This document shows positions 17,120 through 26,037 of a DNA stretch of 64,000 nt, one piece after another (position 1 is the first letter of the stretch; the number at the start of each line of letters is the position of its first letter). Made by a program: the position numbers and the translations under genes. The notes under the pieces are model-generated. The model was not told the DNA's origin, searched no databases, and saw nothing but the letters and a program-made list of their open reading frames with translations. The stretch lies in assembly GCF_032393985.1 (NCBI RefSeq), contig NZ_CP135918.1, forward strand, positions 124,001 through 188,000, read 5' to 3'. This DNA comes from Fischerella sp. JS2. GTDB lineage: Bacteria; Cyanobacteriota; Cyanobacteriia; Cyanobacteriales; Nostocaceae.

Positions 17120-17560
17120 TCATGTATTCACTAGTAGGGTCTGTTCCAACTCTTTAATTGTTGGTTGAATAGTCGGTGAAAACCTACCACGAGGAAGTGT
17201 CATAAGTACATGCTTAGTGGCTTGAAAAGCCTCTATCAGGTATTCGCAAGCCTTCTCCGGTTTTGTATGTTGACCACAGGTAAACACATCTACTGCTATG
17301 TAACCGTTTTCTGGCCAAGTATGAATCGATATGTGAGATTCGGCTAAAAGTGCCAATGCGGTTACTCCGTAGGGTTCAAACTGATATGATATCTCTTTGA
17401 GCAGAGTAGACTTTGCTGTCTTAGCAGCTGCTTGCAAAGCCTCTCTAATGAACCCGATGTCATTAAGTAAACTGATTGGACAGCCATAAAGTTCCAGAAT
17501 ACAGTGTCTGCCAACAGGAACCGAAGATAATTCCTCGGGGAGGTAAGATTGCTTTTCCAA
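17120..17560 (-). CDS. speD: S-adenosylmethionine decarboxylase proenzyme (prokaryotic type)
   Basis: 146 residues, typical of the small class 1B enzyme. It makes decarboxylated SAM for aminopropyl transfer. The self-cleavage site is visible in LLAESHISIHTWPE: cleavage at E74-S75 turns S75 into the pyruvoyl cofactor. The downstream histidine motif IHTWPE and the CGQ of VFTCGQHTKP supply the other catalytic residues. ATG 17560 begins MEKQSYLPEE, with GGTGGAAAGAA upstream as ribosome site. Co-transcribed with speE; metK, which makes the SAM substrate, lies far away at 59750. Confidence 0.95.
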   Translation of the reverse strand: MEKQSYLPEELSSVPVGRHCILELYGCPISLLNDIGFIREALQAAAKTAKSTLLKEISYQFEPYGVTALALLAESHISIHTWPENGYIAVDVFTCGQHTKPEKACEYLIEAFQATKHVLMTLPRGRFSPTIQPTIKELEQTLLVNT

Positions 17561-17929
17561 TTCTTTCCACCTTATACAACAACTAACGAGAAATTAACCT
17601 CCAAGATTGGTTTTGCTACTTCTTGGAATTTAAATTTGCTGCAAGACTAGAGATTCTTATGCTTTTATGCACAGACCTACAATTATTACATAAACACAGA
17701 AATAAATGCAGAAAATTTTAAGATTGCCACAGGATAAGGGTTTGGGCTGTAAGAAGAGTACGCGGGAGACACTGGGAGACAAGGAAAAGGGGACTAGAGG
17801 GAGAATAAATAATGATTATTGACCTTTGACTATTTATCATTGATCAAAAAATCAACAAGTAAAGAGCATAAACTACAATTTAGATATACATGAAATGTAG
17901 TAGTAGAGATATATGCTCTCTAAAACTCT
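17561..17929. other. Spacer between speD and Uma2 gene (divergent promoters)
   Basis: AT-rich with a purine-rich GGGAGACAAGG-type patch at ~17765-17805, a low-complexity sequence common between cyanobacterial genes. No ORF or RNA recognised. Confidence 0.4.
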
Positions 17930-18568
17930 ATGCTTTTAGAACTACAACAAGTTATTGTCAAACCAGGTCAACAAATGTTGCTCAAAGATATTAGTTGGCA
18001 GCAGTTAGAAAATATCTTAGAAGAATTAGGAGAAAAACGTACAGCACGAATTTCTTATAGCAACGGTTGGTTAGAAATTATGGTTCCTTTGCCTGAACAT
18101 GAGAAAGATAAAGAAATTATAGGAGATTTAGTAAAGATTCTTTTGGAAGAATTAGAAATTAATTTTGAGCCTTTAGGTGCAACGACTCTCAAGAATGAAA
18201 TCATGAAGCAAGCTGTGGAACCAGATGCTTGTTTTTATATTAAAAATTATGCTGCTGTGATTGGTAAAAAGCGCATAGATTTAAATATAATTCCCCCACC
18301 AGATTTGGCAATAGAAATTGATATTACTTCCCGCACTCACTTTGATAACTATGAAATTTTAGGAGTTCCTGAACTTTGGCGATATACACAGAATGGATTA
18401 CAAATTAATCTACTGCAACAAGGAAAATATATAGAAGTTAATTTCAGTCCTAATTTTCCTAATGTTCCTATTATTGAATTAGTTAATGAGTATGTCCAGC
18501 AAACTCTCAATGTTGGTAGAAGTCAAGCAATTAGAGCTTTTAAGAGTTGGATGAAAAATAATTTATAA
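17930..18568 (+). CDS. Uma2-family (DUF820) putative endonuclease
   Basis: 212 residues. Uma2 proteins have a PD-(D/E)XK nuclease fold and are greatly expanded in cyanobacteria; their biological role is not settled. The usual order is present: SWQQLENILEELGEKRTARISY, PLPEHEKDKEIIGDLV, EPDACFYI (catalytic D), PPDLAIEIDITSRT (catalytic E, here ExD instead of ExK, as is common in this family), then GVPELWRY. The start ATG 17930 lacks a strong ribosome site. Single gene between speD and the kinase pair; no partner. Confidence 0.88.
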   Translation: MLLELQQVIVKPGQQMLLKDISWQQLENILEELGEKRTARISYSNGWLEIMVPLPEHEKDKEIIGDLVKILLEELEINFEPLGATTLKNEIMKQAVEPDACFYIKNYAAVIGKKRIDLNIIPPPDLAIEIDITSRTHFDNYEILGVPELWRYTQNGLQINLLQQGKYIEVNFSPNFPNVPIIELVNEYVQQTLNVGRSQAIRAFKSWMKNNL

Positions 18569-18649
18569 GTCGAGGAAATAAAAACCTCTTCCTTAATCTC
18601 CAATCTTCGTTACCCCTTATCCCCAGAGTATCCCCACCTTCCCCATTTC

Positions 18650-20785
18650 CTACGGTGTAGGTGTGGCTGTATCGATAGATGTAGGTGTCGGTGTAGGTTC
18701 AGATGTGGGAGTATCGGTTGGTGTCGGAGATGGGGTGGGAGTAGGATTTTCTACATTTAAAGTCAGTTGATATGAAAGGGGCTGCGAACTGCGTGACACA
18801 ACTACAAACTCGTAAAATCCGCTTTCCGGCAGTTCCCCAGACCACGATCGCTTTTGAGAATCTTCCAAAAACAGATACTTCCCGGTAGGCGAATAAATAG
18901 ACCACAAAACTTGAGGATTTGCAGCTAACTTCACTTCCATTAACTGATTCTGGCGCAAGTCGGCGATGAAAACTTTGCCTGCTGAACTTTTGAGATTACC
19001 GCTAACGGTTTTGGTAGTGGTATTAGGAGCAAAATTAATCTTCCCGAAAGCACTTCTAGCAAGAATGGCGTTGAGTTTATCAGCAACAAAAGCGTGCCAC
19101 ACTTGTCCAATGGGCTGATCAATAAAATTTTTGCTTTCCTGTTCTGGAAATTGCTGGAAGAATGCTGCATCTCCTAAATCATATAAAGCACGGCTAGATA
19201 CATTCAGTTTGTTAACTTCGACTTTCCAACGATCGCGATCGCCTCCTCCGTAAGTACCCAATTTTTGTCTGCTTTGTGAACTCAACAGTGTCAGTTTTTG
19301 CAATAATTGTTCAGCAGTTTTGTCCCACTGCGCCCGTAATTGTGTATCCTCTGGTTCATCTGTGAGACTGCGTCGTTGCAAACTAGGATTATTCTCCCAA
19401 AATATTTGATTTACCAAATTCAAATAAAAGTTTTCATCAATACCTAAACGCTGACGGCGATCGCGTAATCTTTCCTTGCGCGCCCGTTCTGCTGGTGAAT
19501 ATTTGGCGAGGGGATCAAGGGGTTGCTGGGTGGGGCTAAATGTTGGTGTTGACTGTGATGTAGAACTGTTTGAATCATCATCAAAACGCGATGAAAGCAA
19601 AGTGTTTGCTCCCCACACAGCGATAACAGCAGATGTTGTTAGTAACAAAAATACCAAGATGATTTTCTCCGGTGTCCACCAGGTAGGGGAGGAGGTGGAG
19701 GAAGTGGGGAAGTGTGAGGAGTGGGGGAGGGGGCGACGGCGAGGGTTGCAATGGTGGGTGAATTGGGGACGGGGGCAGGGAGTTGAGTAGGAGGATAAGT
19801 TGCTGGTGACGGATTGAGGGCTTGTAGGACTTGGCGGGCGCTTTGATAGCGTTGTTGTGGAACTGGCGAGAGCATTTTATCTAACACTGTCCCAAAGTGG
19901 GACTGAGGCTAATTTCTCGTCGCCATTGCCAAGCCAGGGTGTAGTCATCAATTAGTTCTGACGGTTGCTTGCCTGTTAACAAAACCAATGCTGTTGCTGC
20001 TAAAGCATAGAGATCGCTGTGAGGTTCTACCAATCCCGTTTGCATCTGTTCTGGGGGAGCATATCCAAATTTCCCCAGTAAGGTAGCTGGTGGTGTCACA
20101 GCACCTGTATCTGGTTGGTAATATTGGGAGACGACAACTGCTGCTACTTGTTTGACACCGCCAAAATCGATCAAGACTGGTAATCCCTCCTCTGTTCGCC
20201 CTTGGTAAGGGGAAGTGTGGGGGGTTTTACGAAGCATCAAGTTATCTGGAGAAATATCACGGTGAATGACTCCTAGCGAATGGATATACTCTAATACTGG
20301 TAAAATTTGTAGCAATAGCTGAATGACTTCTGATTCTGTAAAGCGTAAACCTTTTTGGAGGCGTTCATCTAGTAGCGAACTATAGGTTTGTCCTTCTACA
20401 TAGTCCTGCACTAAAAATAAGTACTCTTTGCCGTCAAAATTACTGCGAAACAGTTCGCGGAAACGGGGAATTTGGGGATGTTGCAGCTTATAGAGAACGG
20501 TAGCTTCTCTTTGAAACAGTTCTTCTGCTTTTTTTAAAACGTAGGCAGTTTGGACTTGGGGAGAAAATTCTTTTAAAACACAAAGTTCTCGGAAGCGGTT
20601 GATATCTTCAGCTAAATAAGTACGTCCAAACCCCCTTGACCAAGTTGACGCACAACTAAATAGCGATCGCCCAAAGTTTGTCCCGGTTGAATACCCTGAT
20701 TTGCAGCATCCAGCTTTTCGCCGCAATGTAGACAAAAGCGACAACCAGGCGGATTTTCATGTCCTTTGGAGCAATAAACGTTCAT
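18650..20785 (-). pseudogene. Serine/threonine protein kinase A, broken by three single-base shifts
   Basis: The pieces, read together, give one cyanobacterial Ser/Thr kinase: an N-terminal zinc ribbon (MNVYCSKGHENPPGCRFCLHC, from 20785), ATP loop, catalytic VIHRDISPDN, LIDFGGVKQVA, proline-rich linker, a membrane segment (ILVFLLLTTSAVIAVWG) and a periplasmic-type domain ending in a Thr/Pro-rich tail. Shifts: (1) near 20628, GGGGGTTTGG where the paralogue has GGGGGTTTTGG; (2) near 19888-19892, GGGACAG, before VLDKMLSPVPQQRY; (3) in the proline-rich region ~19660-19735. Each moves the frame as if one base were missing. The longest unbroken pieces are 20744-19881 and 19657-18650. It could be real decay or sequence error (see ispH). 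Such kinases are known stress and cell-wall signalling proteins; the target is unknown. Confidence 0.75.
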
Positions 20786-20791
20786 AGTCAT

Positions 20792-20855
20792 TTGTTAGTA
20801 GTTAGTAGTTCATAGTTAGTAGTTGTTTTTTACCACTAACTACTAACCACTAACC
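20792..20855. repeat. TTAGTAG/CTAACTA short tandem repeats between the two kinase genes
   Basis: Repeats of TTAGTAG on one side and ACTAACTACTAACC on the other can fold on each other around TTTTTTACC. This resembles the heptamer-type short tandem repeats (STRR) of heterocystous cyanobacteria; related tracts occur at ~24220-24262, 29226-29310 and 44630-44715. Confidence 0.5.
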
Positions 20856-20860
20856 ATTAC

Positions 20861-22569
20861 CTAATTAGCAGATTCTAGTTTACTTACTTGATCGGCTGCG
20901 ATCGCGTACCATATCTGACCAAATGTATTCTCATCCAGTTTCGCATTTCTACGTCGTTGTCCCGGAAATAATCGGTCAAATTTTCGATTTGTTTCTGTCT
21001 GGAGTTGTTCGATTGTATAATTACCGAACTCTCCGTCTTGGGCTTGCTGCTGCCAAGTTCGTAAATTTCGTCGGCTATAAGTTCCTAATTGACGACGGGC
21101 ATCGGTACTAAGTTTAGCTTGTTCTATTTTTTTTAAGAGATTTTCTGCTGTAGAGTACCACTGTTGACGCAAAGCTTCATCTTTAGAGTTAGAGGTGAGG
21201 GAACGTCCTACAAGCTCTGGATTATTAGTATAAAAAATTTGATCGACTGTTTGAATAAAAAATCCTTCTGGTATTTGTAGTCGGGTGCGGCGATCTAAAA
21301 TTTGGCTAATGCGGGTTCCTTCTTTGTTACTAGAGTCCCCACTGGTTTAGTAGGAGAATCGGAACCATCAGGTAATTTGGGGAGAGTGATCGTAGGAATA
21401 GTAATTGATGATACGCCTTGAATTACGGCACTGACTAGCGCCCAAGAACCGACAAAAGTCAAAGCAACTACAGTTGTGCCGATCATACTCATAGCGAAAG
21501 GACGCAACCAAATGGGCATAGGTAAGGTTTGGGCGATTGCTTGAGTTTTGTTGTGGAATCTCGTAGCTAGCGCTTTGACACCTTTTCGCCCTGGTGCAAC
21601 CACCATTGTTTTGAGTTTGGTGATGTAAGGATTGACAGATGGGATAGGAACGGGGGATTGTAAATCTTTCAGGGCTTGATTGGCGTTTTGATAGCGATCG
21701 CTTGGTTTATAAGCCAGCATTTTTTTTAACACAGCTTCTAGCTTGGGGCTGACTTTGATTTCCTTTCCCCAGTACCAATTACCCTGATAGCTGTCATAAA
21801 GTTTTTGTGGTTCTTTTCCCGTCAATAATACCAGTGCCGTCACTGCTAATGAGTACAAATCGCTGCTAGGAAAAGCTTTTCCTTGCCGTAGCTGTTCTTC
21901 TGGTGCATATCCTTTTTTACCTAATATTGTGCGGATACCACCCATTTGGGTAAACCAAAAACCTTGAGAAGCTGGTAATTGTTTGACACCACCAAAATCA
22001 ATTAAAACTGGCAGTTGATCAGAACGTCGGCAAATTAAGTTATCAGGAGAAATATCACGATGAACTACATTTTGAGAGTGAATGTAGGACAGCACAGGTA
22101 AAATTTGTTGTAGGAGTGTGATTACTTCCTCTTCGTTAAAACTTTGTCCTTTAGCAAGACGTTCTTCCAGCAAGTCTAAGTAATTTTCACCCTCCACATA
22201 GTCTTGCACTAAAAAGAAAAAATCATGATTGCCTATTTTGGCTTGTAATGAAGCGTGAAAACGGGGAATTTGCGAATGCTGGAGTTTTTTTAATACACTA
22301 GCTTCGCGCTCGAATAATTCTTTAGCTTTTTTTAAATTTTGCTCTTCTTCTACTTGGGGAGCAAATTCTTTCAGCACACACGTTTTAGCAGATTGTTTTC
22401 TATCCTCCGCCAAATAAGTGCGTCCAAAACCCCCTTGTCCAAGTAACTTGATAATTTTATAACGATTAGCAATAATCTCTCCCTGATGAATAGGCAAAGG
22501 TTCACCACACTGAGTACAAAAACGGTTACTCCTATTATTGGCGTGTTGTTTACTGCAATAGACTTGCAT
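20861..22569 (-). pseudogene. Serine/threonine protein kinase B, one single-base shift
   Basis: A paralogue of kinase A directly upstream on the same strand. The N-terminal frame (22569-21295) holds a four-cysteine zinc ribbon (YCSKQHANNRSNRFCTQCG, ~3-21), the kinase domain (LGQGGFGRTYLAED; VVHRDISPDN; LIDFGGVKQLP) and a membrane segment near residue 370. It then ends early. The next frame continues without a proper start (GDSSNKEGTRISQILDRRTR) through the frame 21172-20861 and ends after FGQIWYAIAADQ, matching the domain in kinase A (IGQVWHAFVADK). The shift lies between 21295 and ~21350, most likely at the GGGG run 21337-21340. The kinase domain itself is intact, so a truncated active kinase is possible. 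An error in the sequence is equally possible. Confidence 0.75.
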
Positions 22570-22715
22570 GGTGCTGAAGAATTGGTAAAGGGTTTTATTA
22601 TTAGCTACAACAAGGATAGCCGTGATTACGGAGGAGACAAAACAATTAAAAATTAAAAATTAAAAATTGGGAAGAGAGATTAGGAAAGCGAAAAATCAAT
22701 CATCAACAAAATATT

Positions 22716-24224
22716 ATGAATACTGAATCACAACGGCAACGAGCAGTTAAGGTATATGCAGATTTTTTACATACTCCTTTAGATACACTTATACAACAGC
22801 ATCTCAACACTGAAGGCGAATCTAGTGTTTTGTCATTATTTCATGATGTAGCTACTAGTGTACCTGCATATAAAAACTTCTTAGCAGAACAAGCAATAAA
22901 TCCTGATTCCATCCAAAGTTTTACAGATTTCCAAACCCTGCCGTTAATTACTAAAGAAAATTATCTACTGCGTTATCCATTAGCTAACTTATGCCGTTAC
23001 GGACAGCTTTCTAGCTGTGACATGATTGCAGTTTCTTCTGGTTCAACGGGAAAACCAACTTTTTGGCCCCGTTTTTTCACAGATGAATTGCAAATTGCCA
23101 TACGCTTTGAACAGATATTTCACGATAGTTTTGCTGCTGACACTAGACGCACCTTAGCTGTGATTTGTTTCACTTTGGGAACTTGGGTAGGTGGAATGTA
23201 TACTACCAATTGCTGTCGCTATCTTGCTAGCAAAGGTTATCCAATTACGGTAATTACCCCAGGTAATAATAAAGAAGAAATTCTTCGCGTAGTACAGGCA
23301 CTTGGTAATGCTTTTGATCAGGTTGTGCTATTGGGATACCCACCTTTTCTCAAAGATGTAATTGATACTGGTATTGCTCGTGGGATCGAATGGCAGCAGT
23401 ATCAAATTAAATTGGTAATGGCAGGAGAAGTATTTAGTGAGGAATGGCGCAGTTTGGTAGGGGAAAGGGTTGGTTGTCAACATCTTTGCTATGACTGTGC
23501 ATCACTCTACGGCACAGCAGATGCAGGTGTATTAGGCAACGAAACACCCTTAAGTGTCTGTATTCGTCGTTTTTTAGCAGCAAATCCAGAAGCAGCGCGG
23601 ACTTTATTTGGGGAATCTCGTTTACCCACCCTCGTACAGTATGACCCAATCACCCGCTTTTTTGAAGTCAAAGAAGGAGCATTAGTGTTTTCTGGAGATA
23701 ACGGTATTCCCTTAGTGCGTTACAACATCTTGGATACTGGTGGCATAATTACTTACGATGCCATGCTCAAGTTTTTGGCACAGTATAATTGTCACCCAGT
23801 AACTGAATTGCAAGCTCATGGTAGTAGAGGTGTGCGTCCTTTGCCTTTTGTTTACGTTTTCGGACGCTCTAACTTTACAGTTTCCTATTTTGGTGCAAAT
23901 ATTTACCCAGAAAATGTAACTGTGGGATTAGAACAGGCAGAAATTAAAGATTGGGTAACAGGTAAATTTGTTATGCAGGTAAAAGAGGATACAGACAAGA
24001 ACCGATATTTGTCTGTGGTGGTAGAATTAGCACCGGGAGAAGAAGCTAGTGTTGCAAGAACGCAAACCGTAGCAGGTTCGATTCTCACCCAACTTTTGCG
24101 CCTCAACACTGAATTTGCTAACTACGTTCCCCCAGAGTATCAAACACCACAAATTACACTAATACCAACAGGCGATCCAGAGTATTTCCCAGTAGGAGTG
24201 AAGCATCGGTATACACGTAAGTAG
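22716..24224 (+). CDS. Phenylacetate-CoA ligase-like (PaaK family) adenylate-forming enzyme
   Basis: 502 residues. The adenylation motif is VSSGSTGKPTFWPR (~107-120, P-loop-like), followed by a substrate region with DCASLYGTADAGVLGNE and a late motif VRYNILDTGGIITYD, which position AMP in this family. Enzymes of this type activate a carboxylate with ATP and often pass it to CoA. The substrate here is not known: cyanobacteria rarely degrade phenylacetate and no paa genes lie nearby. The C-terminal lid (SNFTVSYFGANIYPENV) is present, so the protein looks complete. The start ATG 22716 is divergent from the kinase pair. Confidence 0.8.
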   Translation: MNTESQRQRAVKVYADFLHTPLDTLIQQHLNTEGESSVLSLFHDVATSVPAYKNFLAEQAINPDSIQSFTDFQTLPLITKENYLLRYPLANLCRYGQLSSCDMIAVSSGSTGKPTFWPRFFTDELQIAIRFEQIFHDSFAADTRRTLAVICFTLGTWVGGMYTTNCCRYLASKGYPITVITPGNNKEEILRVVQALGNAFDQVVLLGYPPFLKDVIDTGIARGIEWQQYQIKLVMAGEVFSEEWRSLVGERVGCQHLCYDCASLYGTADAGVLGNETPLSVCIRRFLAANPEAARTLFGESRLPTLVQYDPITRFFEVKEGALVFSGDNGIPLVRYNILDTGGIITYDAMLKFLAQYNCHPVTELQAHGSRGVRPLPFVYVFGRSNFTVSYFGANIYPENVTVGLEQAEIKDWVTGKFVMQVKEDTDKNRYLSVVVELAPGEEASVARTQTVAGSILTQLLRLNTEFANYVPPEYQTPQITLIPTGDPEYFPVGVKHRYTRK

Positions 24225-24358
24225 TTAGTTGTTGGTTGTTAGTTGTTTGTGGTTAGTGGTTGTTTCACACTTACTCCACCCTTACCTTAAGCCGCGCAGT
24301 GCGCGTCTACACATCCCTCACACTCCCCATCACCCCATCACCCCATCTCCCTACTTCA
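24225..24358. repeat. Low-complexity spacer with TTAGTTG heptamers and CATCACCCC tract
   Basis: Just after the ligase gene are TTAGTTGTTGGTTG-type repeats, then CCGCGCAGTGCGCG (self-complementary) and a CCCCATCACCCCATC tract. These short families recur between genes in this window and appear mobile or slippage-derived. The spacer is convergent. Confidence 0.45.
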
Positions 24359-24808
24359 CTACTGAGGAGCTTGTAATATTTGTACATGATTTTTATAAAC
24401 AAACCAGGGACCAGTACTTGCGTTTTCCTGATTTCGGCAACCATTGGGATTCTGTAAAGTTACTTCCCAGTAATCTTGAGGATACTCAATGTTACCGAAA
24501 TAAATAGAGTTGGTATTACGCTCTCGAATCGGTTGCAGACCTACTGGATTTCGGTATGATGAGATCGTAATTTCATCATTAAGTTCAACTCGACACCTCT
24601 GTAGGTTTGATGTAATTTGTGGTGATTGCCTAAACCAGTTAACCCGTCTTTTGAAATAAGTACCTGCGGCTTCTGTCACTCGTATAAAAGTTCTAGAATT
24701 AGTTTGGGAATATACGGTGTCAGAGTTTATTACACCCAATATTCCACACCCTATGCCAACATATAAAAGAAATCTTTGGAGATATAACCTAGTACTACGA
24801 ATATTCAT
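24359..24808 (-). CDS. Hypothetical secreted protein
   Basis: 149 residues, not recognised. It starts ATG 24808; residues ~12-34 (FLLYVGIGCGILGVINSDTVYSQ) look like a signal peptide with cleavage after YSQ. The mature part has two cysteines (C87-type in LQRCRVEL and C123-type in NPNGCRNQ) that could form a disulphide, many Asn/Arg/Thr, and an aromatic end (GPWFVYKNHVQILQ). It converges with the PaaK-like gene; no operon. Confidence 0.6.
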   Translation of the reverse strand: MNIRSTRLYLQRFLLYVGIGCGILGVINSDTVYSQTNSRTFIRVTEAAGTYFKRRVNWFRQSPQITSNLQRCRVELNDEITISSYRNPVGLQPIRERNTNSIYFGNIEYPQDYWEVTLQNPNGCRNQENASTGPWFVYKNHVQILQAPQ

Positions 24809-25435
24809 GATTTTACGTGATAGATTTACTGAGGCTAAATAAGTTACTTAGTAGATATTTTATACTGTTAATCTCACTTACCAATAATTTTGAACTACTT
24901 AACTGCCTAGCAGCAAAACTCAAGATTCAGGAGTCATAAGCAGCACAGTAGCTCTGAAAAATTTTCCATTGTCATCCTTAATGAAACTAAGTATTGTATT
25001 AAAAATTTAGCGATCGCTTCTTTATCGTTCTACTATCTGATGATATAAAGTTTATTTTTTGCCAATGCTTACTTAAGTAGTATGGGAATAACCTCAGAGG
25101 CTGCATGAGTATTGGGTTTGCAACCAAGTCACAACACTCCGGACTTGCAGGTTATCTGTCACAAACATTTTCTGAATAGGTATTAAGTGCTAAGTGCATT
25201 TCACATGGCATAGGGATAATCGTTACTGCTTTTTATATACTTCATACAAATACCAGTAATTTTACTGTGTTATTTGTATATTTATGCGTATACAAAAGAA
25301 GAGAGATATACAGTAAGAGCGTTAGCCTGAAAACTAAGGTGAGTAGATATAACTAAGGTTTTACACTTAGTTTATCTCCTCTCCTTATTTCTATTTTTAT
25401 GTAAAAAATAATTAGATACAAATGTATTGATTGCT
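24809..25435. other. Non-coding spacer
   Basis: No ORF with coding character. A mixture of AT-rich DNA and ordinary spacer. No recognised RNA family. Confidence 0.4.
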
Positions 25436-25467
25436 AGATTCCCGACTTTTTTAAAAGTCGGGAATCT
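25436..25467. repeat. 15-bp palindromic repeat (CCCGACTT...AAGTCGGG)
   Basis: AGATTCCCGACTTTT (25436-25450) is exactly repeated in reverse as AAAAGTCGGGAATCT (25453-25467). A diverged relative is at 43588-43617. It resembles dispersed palindromes seen in Nostocales. It is not near a gene end that would explain it as a terminator. Confidence 0.6.
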
Positions 25468-25673
25468 GACCCCTCGCCACCCCTCAAAACTTATGTGGTT
25501 GACTAGAGGAAAAAGTAAAGTTTAGTTTCATACCTGATTCACCTATCATCAGGAATGATAGATTAATAATTGAAGCTGTAAAGCTTCCCTGGCAGACCAC
25601 AACAGCCTTGAGTTCAAAAGTTCAACTTAGTTAAGAGGTAAATAACGCTGTTTAAACATCTGTCTCGTCAAGT

Positions 25674-25843
25674 AACAACAACACCCAAAGCGAACACTAA
25701 CATTTCCTCAAAGTAGTAGTGTCGAGGGTAATGTAACTGGTTTGAATTGCATGGCGCGTGTGTAATTATTCTCGGTTCAACCCTAATTAGTATCACCAAA
25801 GGGAGGAAATAACTTAGCTAGTAGAATTTTGGGTGTTGTTGTT
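25674..25843 (+). ncRNA. Candidate structured RNA or small element bounded by 16-bp inverted repeat
   Basis: AACAACAACACCCAAA (25674-25689) pairs perfectly with TTTGGGTGTTGTTGTT (25828-25843), and pairing continues outward with a 2-nt bulge (TCAAGT / TTGA). About 138 bases lie between, including GGTTCAACCC and a purine-rich GGGAGGAAAT. A closed stem of this length suggests a folded RNA, or the ends of a small MITE-like element. I do not recognise tmRNA, SRP RNA, 6S RNA or RNase P motifs. It lies 75 bp before the small ORF at 25918. Confidence 0.4.
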
Positions 25844-25917
25844 TTGAGAAGATAAGCGATCGCATCCGCATTAAGATGTAGGTAATCTAACAATTGTGAC
25901 TATTACTCTTCATAAAT

Positions 25918-26025
25918 ATGAATCACGACTTTGTGCTTTTCCTACTTGGCGTGGGTGTACTCGTTGCCTATCTTATCTTCTCAGCCATGACTGAAATGGG
26001 AACTAAGCTTCCTTGGAAGAAGTAA
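25918..26025 (+). CDS. Possible 35-residue single-membrane-segment protein
   Basis: The reading frame ATG 25918 to TAA 26023-26025 encodes 35 residues: an N-terminal MNHDFV, a clear membrane segment (LFLLGVGVLVAYLIFSAM) and the charged end TEMGTKLPWKK. This shape is typical of small cyanobacterial photosystem, cytochrome or NDH subunits, but I cannot match it to one. The ribosome site is weak. The 16-bp inverted repeat element lies just upstream and could be its leader. Confidence 0.45.
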   Translation: MNHDFVLFLLGVGVLVAYLIFSAMTEMGTKLPWKK

Positions 26026-26037
26026 ATCGCATCAACT

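Noticed and set aside
19476-19790. 104-codon plus-strand frame over kinase A
   Set aside because: Antisense of the proline-rich linker; Gly/Glu-rich composition is a mirror of that repeat.
25755-25795. GGTTCAACCC as a possible tRNA or tmRNA T-arm
   Set aside because: No matching acceptor or anticodon arms can be placed around it; the outer 16-bp stem explains the region better.
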